Shown here one piece after another: positions 1 through 7,766 of a stretch of DNA of 64,000 nt. The position numbers and the translations under genes are program-made. Source of the DNA: Erythrobacteraceae bacterium Alg239-R51 (GTDB taxonomy: Bacteria; Pseudomonadota; Alphaproteobacteria; Sphingomonadales; Sphingomonadaceae); assembly GCA_947331495.1 (NCBI GenBank), contig CAMZOI010000003.1, positions 1 to 64,000 on the forward strand. The letters are read 5' to 3'. Positions within the stretch are counted from its first letter, which is position 1, and each line of letters starts with the position of its first letter. A model generated the notes under the pieces. The model worked only from the letters and a program-made list of their open reading frames with translations, ran no database searches and was not told where the DNA came from.

Positions 1-1539
1 GGCGTCCACTTCGTTGACCGCACTGCACATCAGGATGACGTGGCGCACCTCTGGCTGGTCCGCGACGCGCTCGAGCACATATTCCTCCAGCCAGCGCGCA
101 TTGAGATAGGTCAGGCTTTCATCGATACGGATCGACAGGACGTGCGGAACGGTAAAGACATCATGCCGCTCCACATTACGGAAATGTTCGGTTTCCGGAA
201 CACGCCCGACGATAGCCGCGTGCGGCCGCGATGCGCGCCACAGATACAGCAGCAGACCAACCACGACACCGGTAATCACGCCCAGTTCCACGCCAGCCAA
301 GAGAGTGGTGACGATGGTCGCCAGATGCGCTGCGAAATCCGCCTTGGAATAGCGCCACAGCTGACCGGGCGTCTTCAGATCGACCAGGCTGAGCACCGCG
401 ACGATAATCGTGGCCGCCAGCGTGGCGATAGGCAGGCTGAACAGCAGCGGCGTAAGGAACAGCGATGCCAGGGCGATCCCGATGGCCGTATAGGCGCCCG
501 CAGCCGGCGTTTCCGCGCCGGCATCGAAGTTTACCACCGAGCGGGCGAACCCGCCCGTCACCGGATAGCCGCCCGAAAAGGCGCTTGCGATATTCGATGC
601 GCCCAAGCCGATCAGCTCCTGGTCGGGCGCAATACGCTGGCGTCTCTTGGCGGCCAAGGTCTGCGCGACCGAGACGCTCTCCACGAAACCGATCACCGAG
701 ATCAGCAGCGCGGGCACCCATAGCTGCGCGATCAGGTCCATGTCGGTCGACGGGGTGGCGAAAGGCGGCAGGCCCTGCGGAATGGCCCCGACCAGATCGA
801 CGCCCTTTTCCGCAAGATCGAGCATAACGGCCGCGAGAATGGTCAGCGCCACCGCGATCACGGGCCCCGCCTTAGCAGCGATATCGGCGGCGCGCGGTTT
901 CAGGCCGATCCTCAAGAGGGCTGGTTTCAGTCCGCCCCTGACCCAGAACAGGAACAGCGTCGCCGGGATACCGATGGCCAGCGTCCACGGATTGGTCAGG
1001 CCTATATTGGACGCAAGCGATCCCAGCATCTCCGGCCAATTGTCGCCGCCGCCCGAAATCCCGAGAATATGCTTGATCTGGCTCGTGGCGATCAGAATGC
1101 CGCTGGCCGTGATGAAGCCGCTGATCACCGGATGCGAGAGCAGGTTGGCGAGAAAGCCCAGCCGAAGAAAGCCCAGCACAGCCAGCATGATGCCCGACAG
1201 AGCGGCCAGCGTGATCGCGGCTTCGAGATATTCGGCCGTGTCCTGCGCAGCGACAGCGCCCGCGGCCGATGCGGTCATCAGTGACAGGACCGCGACCGGA
1301 CCCACCGCCAGCGTCCGGCTCGTCCCAAACAGCGCATAGGCCACCAGCGGCAGGATCGAGGCATATAGCCCGACGACCGGTGGCAGCCCGGCGAGCAAGG
1401 CGTAAGCCAGGCTTTGCGGGATAAGCATAATCGTGACGATCACCGCCGCCACCAGATCGTTCGTCAGGACAGAACCATTATAGGTGCGCCCCCATTGCAG
1501 AATGGGGAGGTAGCGTGCCAGCAAGGTGGGTTCGGCCAT
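1..1539 (-). CDS. SulP family inorganic anion permease (C-terminus beyond window)
   Basis: This minus-strand gene opens with an ATG at 1537-1539 and is still open at base 1, so 513 codons are visible and the 3' end lies outside. The translation begins MAEPTLLARYLPILQWG and shows the repeated hydrophobic segments of a SulP sulfate/bicarbonate-type permease. The last ~80 residues form the start of a cytoplasmic STAS domain, which regulates transport in this family. It is the last visible gene of a sulfur operon: the YeeE-like gene ends only 24 bp upstream, and a persulfide dioxygenase and an ArsR repressor come before that. Sulfate or sulfite export of oxidised sulfur is therefore a reasonable role, but the substrate is inferred. 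A weak GGAG lies about 11 bases before the ATG. Confidence 0.88.
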   Translation of the reverse strand, partial: MAEPTLLARYLPILQWGRTYNGSVLTNDLVAAVIVTIMLIPQSLAYALLAGLPPVVGLYASILPLVAYALFGTSRTLAVGPVAVLSLMTASAAGAVAAQDTAEYLEAAITLAALSGIMLAVLGFLRLGFLANLLSHPVISGFITASGILIATSQIKHILGISGGGDNWPEMLGSLASNIGLTNPWTLAIGIPATLFLFWVRGGLKPALLRIGLKPRAADIAAKAGPVIAVALTILAAVMLDLAEKGVDLVGAIPQGLPPFATPSTDMDLIAQLWVPALLISVIGFVESVSVAQTLAAKRRQRIAPDQELIGLGASNIASAFSGGYPVTGGFARSVVNFDAGAETPAAGAYTAIGIALASLFLTPLLFSLPIATLAATIIVAVLSLVDLKTPGQLWRYSKADFAAHLATIVTTLLAGVELGVITGVVVGLLLYLWRASRPHAAIVGRVPETEHFRNVERHDVFTVPHVLSIRIDESLTYLNARWLEEYVLERVADQPEVRHVILMCSAVNEVDA

Positions 1540-1563
1540 GGCTTCGATTGCTCCGACGACGCT

Positions 1564-1983
1564 TTAGCGCTGCGGCTCGAACAAGCGTACGATCAGCATT
1601 CCGCCCAGCATCGCCACCACGAAAGCCGCCGCCTTTGCCGGTTCGATCGCCAGTGCAGCGAATCCAGGTCCGGGACACAGGCTGGCAATTCCCCAACCGG
1701 TGCCGAACAGCGCCGCGCCGCCGATCAGACGGGGGGTCAGGTCGGTCCGGTCGGGAAGAGCGAACGTCGCGCCAATCAAAGGCTGCGCCATGCGTGCCTG
1801 GATCCGCCAGGCAATCGCCATCACGATCACCGCGCCGCCCATCACGAAAGCAAGAGTGGGATCCCAGTCCCCAAAAATGTCGAGAAAACCGCGTACACGC
1901 GCCGGGTCGACCATGCCGCCCAGCGCCAGCCCGGCGCCGAACAACGTCCCCGATAGGAGCGTCACCGGCCACGAACGCGTCAT
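1564..1983 (-). CDS. YeeE/YedE family sulfur transporter, second half
   Basis: A 139-residue, strongly hydrophobic protein starting [23 protein letters not shown] and carrying the GLGLGG-like helix pattern and a conserved CPGPG segment near residue 110 typical of YeeE/YedE (DUF395, sulfur-transport) proteins. Full-length YeeE proteins are about twice this size. Here the family is split over two adjacent genes that overlap by 4 bp (ATGA), as in PmpA/PmpB-like pairs, so the two halves probably assemble into one membrane unit. The context of a persulfide dioxygenase and a BigR-like repressor suggests thiosulfate, sulfide or persulfide-sulfur import or export. The ATG at 1981-1983 was chosen because it overlaps the upstream stop. 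Confidence 0.85.
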   Translation of the reverse strand: MTRSWPVTLLSGTLFGAGLALGGMVDPARVRGFLDIFGDWDPTLAFVMGGAVIVMAIAWRIQARMAQPLIGATFALPDRTDLTPRLIGGAALFGTGWGIASLCPGPGFAALAIEPAKAAAFVVAMLGGMLIVRLFEPQR

Positions 1984-2429
1984 GACAGCACCTCCAGCCC
2001 AAAGGCATTCATGATGGCGACGGTCGCGATCCCGGCCGCCATGAAGGTCACCGTGGCGACGAGCGAGCGCTGTGACAACCGGCTGACTCCGCAAACGCCG
2101 TGGCCGCTGGTGCAGCCACTGCCGATGCGCGTGCCGATGCCGACCAGCAGGCCCGCCACAATCAGCGGTACGTAACCGACAAAGCTGGCCTGGATCCCGC
2201 CAGGGCCCCAGGCAATCAGCATTGCGCCAATCGGCAGACCCAGGACAAACGCCCACGCGCCGGATCTGGGCGTACCGTCACCGCTGATGCCGAAGGCGCG
2301 GGCGGCGATGCCGGACACGCCGGCAATTCGCCCTGCGCCCAGCAGCATCAGCGCGGCCGCGAGGCCGATGAGCACGCCTCCGAGCAATCCTGCCAGTGGA
2401 GCGGCGTCGGGAAATCCGGGCAGCATCAC
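1980..2429 (-). CDS. YeeE/YedE family sulfur transporter, first half
   Basis: A 149-residue membrane protein with about four hydrophobic segments and the family's [18 protein letters not shown] motif, which contains the conserved cysteines thought to pass the sulfur substrate through YeeE-type channels. It is translationally coupled at both ends: its start overlaps the end of the persulfide dioxygenase gene by 4 bp and its stop overlaps the next YeeE half by 4 bp. The tight coupling and the cysteine-bearing motif make a sulfur-compound transporter the most likely function. Which compound moves, and in which direction, cannot be read from the sequence. Confidence 0.86.
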   Translation of the reverse strand: MMLPGFPDAAPLAGLLGGVLIGLAAALMLLGAGRIAGVSGIAARAFGISGDGTPRSGAWAFVLGLPIGAMLIAWGPGGIQASFVGYVPLIVAGLLVGIGTRIGSGCTSGHGVCGVSRLSQRSLVATVTFMAAGIATVAIMNAFGLEVLS

Positions 2430-3355
2430 AGCTTGTTCACCGGCATCTTGAGGTAGGACGTGCCGTCATCTTCCGGCGGAGGCAAATGTCCACCGCGCAT
2501 GTTCACCTGGATGGCGGGCAGGATCAGGCGCGGCATCTCCAGCGTCGCATCGCGCTGCGTGCGCATATCGACGAACTCATCCTCATCAACATCTTCGTGA
2601 AGATGCACATTGGCTGTGCGCTGTGCGAGCATGGTGGTTTCCCAGACGAATTCGGTGCGGTTGGGTGCCTTGTAATCATGGCACAGGAATACCCGCGTCT
2701 TGTCCGGCAGGCGCATCAGTCGCCGGACCGAGCGATAGAGATTGCGCGCATTGCCGCCCGGAAAATCGGCCCGCGCAGAGCCATAATCGGGCATGAACAT
2801 CGTATCGCCGATAAAGGCCGCATCGCCCACGATATAGGCGATGTCGGCCGGGGTATGGCCGGGAACGTGGAGCGCGATCAGCGGTATATCGCCGATCATC
2901 AACTCGTCGCCATCCTCCAGCAGGCGGTCGAACTGCGAGCCGTCGCGCTCGAATTCGGTGCCTTCGTTGAACACCTTGCCGAACACGCCCTGAACGGTCA
3001 CGATGTCGCGGCCGATGGCCATTTCGCCGCCCAGCTTCTCCTGCAGATAGGGCGCGGCCGACAGGTGATCGGCATGTGCGTGGGTTTCCAGAATCCAGTC
3101 GACGGTCAGGCCTGCCTCGCGCACATAATCGATAATCTCGTCCGCCGCTTCCAAGCTGGTGCGGCCCGAAGGCTGATCGAAATCCCAGACGCTGTCGATA
3201 ATGGCCGCGCGCTTGGTCTGATCGTCGCTGACGACATAGGTCGCGGTAAAGGTCGGCTCATGGAAGAACGCTTTGACGTGAGGCGCTCGCGGATTGCCGG
3301 CAAGAACGCCGTTCACCTGTTCGATGGCCTTTTCGATATTCGTGTCGTCACTCAT
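2426..3355 (-). CDS. MBL-fold persulfide dioxygenase (ETHE1/Blh-like)
   Basis: A 309-residue metallo-beta-lactamase-fold protein starting MSDDTNIEKAIEQVNG. The metal-binding signature HAHADH is at residues 92-97, followed by a VPGHTPADI histidine, a GDTMF aspartate and a late CHDY histidine. This layout fits the iron-dependent sulfur dioxygenases (ETHE1, Blh) that oxidise glutathione persulfide to sulfite. An in-frame upstream extension reaches 3460, but it would run over the regulator gene; the ATG at 3353-3355 matches family length. It overlaps the ArsR gene upstream by 8 bp and the YeeE gene downstream by 4 bp, so sensing, oxidation and transport of sulfur are produced together. Confidence 0.88.
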   Translation of the reverse strand: MSDDTNIEKAIEQVNGVLAGNPRAPHVKAFFHEPTFTATYVVSDDQTKRAAIIDSVWDFDQPSGRTSLEAADEIIDYVREAGLTVDWILETHAHADHLSAAPYLQEKLGGEMAIGRDIVTVQGVFGKVFNEGTEFERDGSQFDRLLEDGDELMIGDIPLIALHVPGHTPADIAYIVGDAAFIGDTMFMPDYGSARADFPGGNARNLYRSVRRLMRLPDKTRVFLCHDYKAPNRTEFVWETTMLAQRTANVHLHEDVDEDEFVDMRTQRDATLEMPRLILPAIQVNMRGGHLPPPEDDGTSYLKMPVNKL

Positions 3356-3710
3356 ACTGTCTCTCCGATGTCGTCGCTCGGCTGGGGGATTGGCCGAGCT
3401 CAGGGCAAAACATGTCATGCAGCAATTCCAGAACACGCTGCGCATTGGGGTCGCACACACGGTAGAACACCGACTGGGCCTCCTTGCGGGTCGCGACGAG
3501 ATCGCCTTCGCGCAATTTTGCGAGGTGCTGCGACAGGGCGGACTGGCTCAGCCCGACGCGCTGCGCCAGATCCCCGACGGACAACTCGCCTTCCTCGGCC
3601 AGGAAGCAGAGGACCAGCAGGCGCGATTCGTTGGCCATCGCTTTCAGCAGGCGGCTGGCCTCGCCAGCCTGGCGCATGAAATCCGTTTCTGAAGGCCCGT
3701 CCTGGCCCAT
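3348..3710 (-). CDS. bigR: ArsR-family persulfide-sensing repressor (BigR/SqrR-like)
   Basis: A 120-residue winged-helix protein with an ArsR helix-turn-helix (DLAQRVGLSQSALSQHLAKLR). Cysteines at residues 35 (LLVLC) and 102 (DMFC) stand where BigR and SqrR use a pair of thiols that form a tetrasulfide bridge in persulfide and then release DNA; a third cysteine is at 86. Two starts are possible: ATG 3722 or ATG 3710. The second has GGAGAAG six bases upstream and leaves a 16-bp inverted repeat free as operator, so it is preferred. It heads the operon with the dioxygenase and transporters and very probably represses it until sulfide stress. Sensing of arsenite or another metal is the alternative. 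Confidence 0.82.
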   Translation of the reverse strand: MGQDGPSETDFMRQAGEASRLLKAMANESRLLVLCFLAEEGELSVGDLAQRVGLSQSALSQHLAKLREGDLVATRKEAQSVFYRVCDPNAQRVLELLHDMFCPELGQSPSRATTSERQYE

Positions 3711-3720
3711 AATCTTCTCC

Positions 3721-3736
3721 ATTAGCTATTACTAAT
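3721..3736. promoter_or_regulatory. Candidate operator of the sulfur operon
   Basis: A 5-bp perfect inverted repeat, ATTAG-N6-CTAAT, lies just upstream of the preferred regulator start. On the minus strand a TTGAAA (-35-like) followed after 16 bases by TAAATT (-10-like) places this repeat at or just after the -10, where a BigR/ArsR repressor would block transcription. It is a pattern match only. Confidence 0.5.
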
Positions 3737-3850
3737 TTAGAGCAGGCTAAGATATTTTCAAGGAATGACTTTTGCCTTTCACCGATCTTTCGATGGTGGC
3801 ATTGGAACCTGTAGCCGCTCCAGCTTCGTTGAGCGGGCAGGAGAGTGAAC

Positions 3851-5191
3851 ATGGAATACGATTTGGTAGTGATCGGCACGGGGACTGCAGCCATGGTTTG
3901 CGCTATGCGCGTTGCGAAAGCTGGCTGGAAAGTCGCGGTCGTCGACGAGAAACCGTTTGGCGGCACCTGCGCGCTACGCGGCTGCGATCCCAAAAAGATG
4001 CTGGTGGCCGGCGCAGAAGCGATCGAAGCAAAACAACGAATGACAGGTCACGGGGTAGAGGGGACTTTACGCATCGATTGGTCCGACCTTATCCGCTTCA
4101 AGCGCAGCTTCACCGACCCCGTGCCTGAAAAGCATGAGCGTCGGTATGAAGAGGCCGGCATCGTGACCTTGCATGGAACGGCAAAATTCACGGGGCCTGA
4201 TCGGCTCTCCGTAGGCGACCAGGAAATCGAATACCGCAAAATCCTGATTGCGTCAGGAGCCAGACCTATACCTCTAGTCATCCCGGGCGAAAAGCACCTG
4301 ATCGACAATGAGGGCTTTCTCGAATTGCCCTCGCTGCCGAAGCGGATCGTGATGGTCGGCGGCGGATATATCGCCGCCGAGTTTGCGCATATCGCCGCCC
4401 GCGCGGGAGCCGAGGTAACGATCCTCCAGCGGGGACCGCGCATGTTGACGCAGTTCGAACCAGAACTGGTGAGCTGGCTCATGGATGCGATCAATCGGAT
4501 CGGTGTCCGCGTGATTACCGATACGACCGTCGATGCCATTCGAGAACGGGACGGAGAGTATACGGTCCATGCGAGTGGCAAGGAGGGGCCGATCGAGGTT
4601 GCGGCCGATCTTGTCGTTCATGCGGCAGGACGGGCCCCGGCGATTGAGCGGCTCGATCTCGAAAAGGGCGGTGTCGCAGTCGAAAACGGAAAGCTGAAGC
4701 TGAACGAATTTCTGCAGAGCGTGAGCAATCCGGCCGTCTACGCTGCCGGAGATGCTGCCTCGAACGGGCCGCCACTCACGCCCGTTTCCAGCCATGATGC
4801 AAAAGTTGTCGCGACCAATCTCGTCGAAGGCAATCACCGCAAGCCCGACTACAAAGGTGTACCGAGCGTGGCCTTCACGCTTCCGCCTATCGCCCGGGTT
4901 GGCCTCACCGAGGCCGACGCGAAAGAGGCGGGGCTGAAATTTCGAACAAAGTGCGAGCGGACCTCTCAATGGTTCACCGCCAGGCGGATCGCTGAACCGG
5001 TCTACGGCTACAAGACACTGGTTGATGAGCAGACGGGGAAGATACTGGGCGCCCACCTTGTCGGACCCGGCGCAGATCAGACCATCAATATTTTCGGACT
5101 GGCGATCCGCCATGGGCTCACTGCGGACGATCTGAAGACTACGATGTTCGCCTATCCAACCGGCGCGTCTGACATCGGATACATGGTCTAG
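3851..5191 (+). CDS. NAD(P)/FAD-dependent disulfide oxidoreductase (glutathione/mercuric reductase family)
   Basis: A 446-residue flavoprotein. An N-terminal FAD dinucleotide fold (GTGTAA at 9-14) precedes the redox-active pair Cys40-x4-Cys45 (GGTCALRGC); a second, NAD(P)-binding GxGxxA lies near residue 170 and a dimerisation domain ends the protein. The usual C-terminal active-site H-P-T-x-x-E is replaced by Y-P-T-G-A-S-D, and there is neither a C-terminal vicinal Cys pair nor an N-terminal metal-binding domain, so it is not a canonical MerA. It may reduce a low-molecular-weight disulfide or polysulfide. AGGAGAG six bases before ATG 3851 favours this start over the GTG at 3845. It converges on merR, 8 bp away. 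Confidence 0.85.
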   Translation: MEYDLVVIGTGTAAMVCAMRVAKAGWKVAVVDEKPFGGTCALRGCDPKKMLVAGAEAIEAKQRMTGHGVEGTLRIDWSDLIRFKRSFTDPVPEKHERRYEEAGIVTLHGTAKFTGPDRLSVGDQEIEYRKILIASGARPIPLVIPGEKHLIDNEGFLELPSLPKRIVMVGGGYIAAEFAHIAARAGAEVTILQRGPRMLTQFEPELVSWLMDAINRIGVRVITDTTVDAIRERDGEYTVHASGKEGPIEVAADLVVHAAGRAPAIERLDLEKGGVAVENGKLKLNEFLQSVSNPAVYAAGDAASNGPPLTPVSSHDAKVVATNLVEGNHRKPDYKGVPSVAFTLPPIARVGLTEADAKEAGLKFRTKCERTSQWFTARRIAEPVYGYKTLVDEQTGKILGAHLVGPGADQTINIFGLAIRHGLTADDLKTTMFAYPTGASDIGYMV

Positions 5192-5199
5192 GGGTGGGT

Positions 5200-5604
5200 C
5201 TAGGGCCGGGCGGTTTCCAGCATGTCTATGACTGCGCAGTCGGGCACATGCCCGCCCGAACACTGCTCGACGGTGGCGGCTAGGTGCCGTTCCAATCGGA
5301 CGAGATCGTCGATTTTGCCCCGCACTTCTTCGAGGTGATGAACTGCAATCTTGCGCACTTCGTCGCAGCATGCTTTGGCAGGACCGCCCAGGTCCAGAAG
5401 TGTCCGAACCTCCTTTGGCGCAAAGCCTAGTTCGCGCGCCCGCTTGATGAATTTGAGTGTGCGAAGGTGACCATCGTCGAACACCCTGTGACCGCCTGCT
5501 GTGCGCTCCGGCGCACCGAGCATTCCGATCTTCTCGAAATACCGGATCGTCTCGATATTGACGCCGGTCTTGCGCGCCAGCTCACCTATCGACAGGCCGC
5601 CCAT
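5200..5604 (-). CDS. merR: MerR-family mercury-responsive regulator
   Basis: A 134-residue MerR protein. The N-terminal winged helix (SIGELARKTGVNIETIRYFEKIG) is followed by a dimerisation helix and by cysteines at 79/80 (KACC), 115 and 123, the arrangement by which mercury-type MerR binds Hg(II) across the dimer. The spacing between the last two is eight, against nine in the classical Tn501 protein, which is a small deviation. It is divergent from merT with a 67-bp gap holding a 19-bp-spacer promoter, the hallmark of MerR-activated genes. It likely represses and, on metal binding, activates merT. Confidence 0.9.
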   Translation of the reverse strand: MGGLSIGELARKTGVNIETIRYFEKIGMLGAPERTAGGHRVFDDGHLRTLKFIKRARELGFAPKEVRTLLDLGGPAKACCDEVRKIAVHHLEEVRGKIDDLVRLERHLAATVEQCSGGHVPDCAVIDMLETARP

Positions 5605-5615
5605 GTCGAATCTCC

Positions 5616-5646
5616 TTGCACCTATATCTACTACAGGAAGTACATA
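5616..5646 (+). promoter_or_regulatory. MerR-controlled merT promoter with 19-bp spacer
   Basis: TTGCAC (5616-5621) and TACATA (5641-5646) are separated by exactly 19 bp, the overlong spacer that MerR-family activators correct by untwisting DNA. The spacer region carries an imperfect dyad (CCTATAT at 5621-5627, ACATAGG at 5642-5648) suited to a MerR dimer. It lies between divergent merR and merT. Confidence 0.75.
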
Positions 5647-5671
5647 GGGATCGAATCGAGCGGAAGCAAAG

Positions 5672-6067
5672 ATGACCGAGCAGACTATCCAATACGACGA
5701 GCCGAAAAACGTGAGCGATCGCGGGGTGGCTGGCGTCGGAGTACTGGCAAGTGCAGCTGCGCTTCTCTCCGCGGCTGCTTGCTGCGTTCTGCCCTTGGCC
5801 CTTGTCGCGGTCGGCCTTGGCGCTGGAGGGCTCGCATGGTTTGTTCCCTACCACTTGCCGCTCACAATCGCAGCCTTCCTAGTCGTGGCCCTTGGGTGGT
5901 TTCTTCACTTGCGCAAAGTGCGTTTTTGCAGTGCTGATGGCTGTGCGCAGCCTGCCCACAGCAGCGCTACCCGGCTGATATTGCTGATTGCCACCCCGAT
6001 GGTCGTTCTGTCCGCGCTATGGGGTTTTATTGAACAACCGCTGATGCGTGCACTCGGAGGAGCCTGA
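5672..6067 (+). CDS. merT: Mercuric ion transporter MerT
   Basis: A 131-residue inner-membrane protein with three predicted transmembrane segments. The first contains the vicinal cysteine pair of MerT (SAAACCVLPLAL, near residues 36-37) that accepts Hg(II), and a cytoplasmic-loop pair occurs in RFCSADGC near 89-94. Length is slightly above the ~116 residues of Tn501 MerT because of an N-terminal extension. It is divergent from merR, and its TGA overlaps the next ATG by one base. No merP or canonical merA follows in this window. Confidence 0.9.
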   Translation: MTEQTIQYDEPKNVSDRGVAGVGVLASAAALLSAAACCVLPLALVAVGLGAGGLAWFVPYHLPLTIAAFLVVALGWFLHLRKVRFCSADGCAQPAHSSATRLILLIATPMVVLSALWGFIEQPLMRALGGA

Positions 6068-6294
6068 TGCAGACTGTCTCCACGATCACTTGCCCCCAAT
6101 GCGAAGCGGCCACGACCGAAACCATGCCGAGCAACGCATGCTGGTTCTTTTACGAGTGCCCGCATTGCCAGAAAAGGCTGAAGCCGCTGGCCGGAGACTG
6201 CTGCGTCTTTTGCTCTTATGGAGATGTGCCATGTCCGCCCATTCAGGAGGCGCGCGAAAATGGCGGCGGTTCCACTTGTGGCGCGTCGCAGTAG
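6067..6294 (+). CDS. GDCCVxC-domain small protein linked to mercury transport
   Basis: A 75-residue cysteine-rich cytoplasmic protein with CPQC near the N-terminus, CPHC in the middle and the signature GDCCVFCSYGDVPCPP. Proteins with this GDCCVxC motif are repeatedly annotated beside MerT-like transporters and in some species exist as selenoproteins; here every position is an ordinary cysteine codon. It is translationally coupled to merT (TGATG), so it may take Hg(II) or another soft metal from MerT, or deliver it to a reductase. The precise chemistry is unknown. GGAGGAG precedes the start. Confidence 0.8.
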   Translation: MQTVSTITCPQCEAATTETMPSNACWFFYECPHCQKRLKPLAGDCCVFCSYGDVPCPPIQEARENGGGSTCGASQ

Positions 6295-6529
6295 AGGACC
6301 GCATCACCAACGGTGCGAACGAGATGTCTGTTCCAGTCGTCGAGGGCTTTGCCCTATTTCCTGTTTCCAGTTGGGGCGCTGGTAGGCGCGCGCAACGCCT
6401 GCTTGCGAACCGCTCACATGGTTCACCACCGCCAAGCCAGCTTCGGGTAAGGATACCGCTAGCGATTTCAACGAGGAGAAATGCAAGCGACAAGAACCCC
6501 GATATTACAAACGAAGGTTGCCAAATGGC

Positions 6530-6558
6530 CCTATATGACCCATACGATGCCATATAGG
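6530..6558. promoter_or_regulatory. Inverted-repeat operator of the RES/Xre toxin-antitoxin pair
   Basis: CCTATATG (6530-6537) and CATATAGG (6551-6558) form a perfect 8-bp inverted repeat with 13 bp between them, so the half-sites are 21 bp apart centre to centre, about two helical turns. The right arm sits directly before the AGGAG ribosome site of the antitoxin. This is where an autorepressing antitoxin would bind. Confidence 0.6.
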
Positions 6559-6564
6559 AGTATC

Positions 6565-6984
6565 ATGATGACTGCATTTCAGCCTGTAGACACCGCAATT
6601 CGCGATTTTCGGCCCGTCCCGATTACCGATGACGAGGCCGCTGCGATGTTTCGTGCGGTGGTAAACCTGTTCGGAAAATGGGATGTGACCGACGAACAGG
6701 CATCCACACTGCTTGACGTCCCCGTGCGGTCTTACCGCCGCTGGAAAGCGGACGGTGAACCCGGCCGGATCGACCGCGACGGCAAGGCGCGATTGTCCAA
6801 CCTGATCGGTATTCACAAGGCGCTGCGCTATATCTTTCGTGAGACACGGCGCGCCCATGACTGGATCAAGGCACCCAATAGCGCATTTCAGGGTCGCTCC
6901 GCGCTCGATATCATGCTGGGCGGCGAACTGACCGATCTGATGCGGGTGCGCCGCTATCTCGACGCCGAGCGTGGCGGCTGGTGA
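6565..6984 (+). CDS. MbcA/ParS/Xre-type antitoxin (DUF2384)
   Basis: About 139 residues, starting at one of two adjacent ATGs (6565, 6568) behind AGGAG; 6568 has the better spacing. The C-terminal half is the DUF2384/MbcA toxin-binding region: a helical core (LLDVPVRSYRRWK) resembling a helix-turn-helix, then KAPNSAFQGRSALDIMLGG, the classic motif of Xre antitoxins that blocks the active site of RES toxins. The open frame extends upstream to 6481 but crosses the proposed operator, so the longer start is rejected. The stop overlaps the toxin start by 4 bp (GTGA). The 270 bp before it (6295-6564) show no other convincing gene. Confidence 0.86.
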   Translation: MMTAFQPVDTAIRDFRPVPITDDEAAAMFRAVVNLFGKWDVTDEQASTLLDVPVRSYRRWKADGEPGRIDRDGKARLSNLIGIHKALRYIFRETRRAHDWIKAPNSAFQGRSALDIMLGGELTDLMRVRRYLDAERGGW

Positions 6985-7694
6985 TCGATCCCGACACGGT
7001 CCCGGTTTCCACCATTGAATGGCAAGACGCGGTCCGTATCATCCGCAGCATCCATCCGCCGATCGATCTGTTCGAGGATATTGCCGATCCTGCCGACTGG
7101 CCGCTGCTCATCTCGGCGGAGCAAAAGACCAATCCGCGATTGATGGAAAATATCGGCAATCTCGACCTCGTACCGCAAGAACGGCGTGTCGGCGGACCGG
7201 GGGCGACGTATCTTATGGCACCGTTCACCCATGTCAGCCCCGACCGCCCGACGCGATTCAGTGACGGCAGCTATGGCGTGCTCTATGCGGGCAACAGCTT
7301 CGAGGTCGCGCTGCTCGAAACCATTCATCATCATAGCCGCTTCATGGCGCGCACGAACGAAGCACCAGGCTGGACTTCGCAATTCCGCGAGGTCGTGATG
7401 GACATCAATGCGCGGTTGCATGATCTCCGCGCGGATGAGGGACGATTTAGTAAAGCCGCGGATCCGAATGACTATTCGGCAAGCCAAACGCTGGGAGGGC
7501 AGTTACGGGCAGCCGGGTCCAACGGCGTGGCTTATTCCAGCGTGCGCCGCGAAAGTGGCGAGTGTGCTGGCCTGTTCTATCCCGACCTCGCCTCAAATGC
7601 GATCCAGGGTCGCCATCTTGATTATCATTGGGATGGGGAGCGGGTTGATCTCTACCGCGATACCAGGACAGGGGAAGTGTTTCGGATCGTGTGA
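6981..7694 (+). CDS. RES-domain toxin (NAD-degrading family)
   Basis: A 237-residue RES protein starting at a GTG that overlaps the antitoxin stop. The family motif is present as R92-F-x-x-G-x-Y98 with the glutamate of VALLET at 113 and serines in SSVRRES around 186-187; Arg, Tyr and Glu line the NAD+ site in characterised RES toxins such as MbcT and Res. Such toxins deplete NAD+ when free of antitoxin and stop growth. Paired with the DUF2384 gene it forms a complete type II system that would help retain the plasmid, or act in phage-triggered abortive infection. Confidence 0.88.
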   Translation: MIDPDTVPVSTIEWQDAVRIIRSIHPPIDLFEDIADPADWPLLISAEQKTNPRLMENIGNLDLVPQERRVGGPGATYLMAPFTHVSPDRPTRFSDGSYGVLYAGNSFEVALLETIHHHSRFMARTNEAPGWTSQFREVVMDINARLHDLRADEGRFSKAADPNDYSASQTLGGQLRAAGSNGVAYSSVRRESGECAGLFYPDLASNAIQGRHLDYHWDGERVDLYRDTRTGEVFRIV

Positions 7695-7766
7695 CATGTG
7701 AGATGCAAATTTTCGGCGGAAATTTTGGAAGGGACGCGGCGCTGACCATACGCCGACAGCTCTGGT

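Noticed and set aside
2396..3679. 427-codon open frame on the plus strand
   Set aside because: Antisense to the persulfide dioxygenase and ArsR genes; no domain and no ribosome site.
3851..5191. Calling the flavoprotein merA
   Set aside because: It lacks the C-terminal Cys pair and heavy-metal domain and has an altered C-terminal active-site motif, so mercuric reductase activity is not supported.
4274..5371. 365-codon open frame on the minus strand
   Set aside because: Antisense to the FAD oxidoreductase and overlapping merR; no family features.
6481..6564. Longer N-terminus for the Xre antitoxin
   Set aside because: In frame and preceded by GAGGAG, but it would run through the inverted-repeat operator and adds residues not seen in the family; ATG 6565/6568 has a proper AGGAG.
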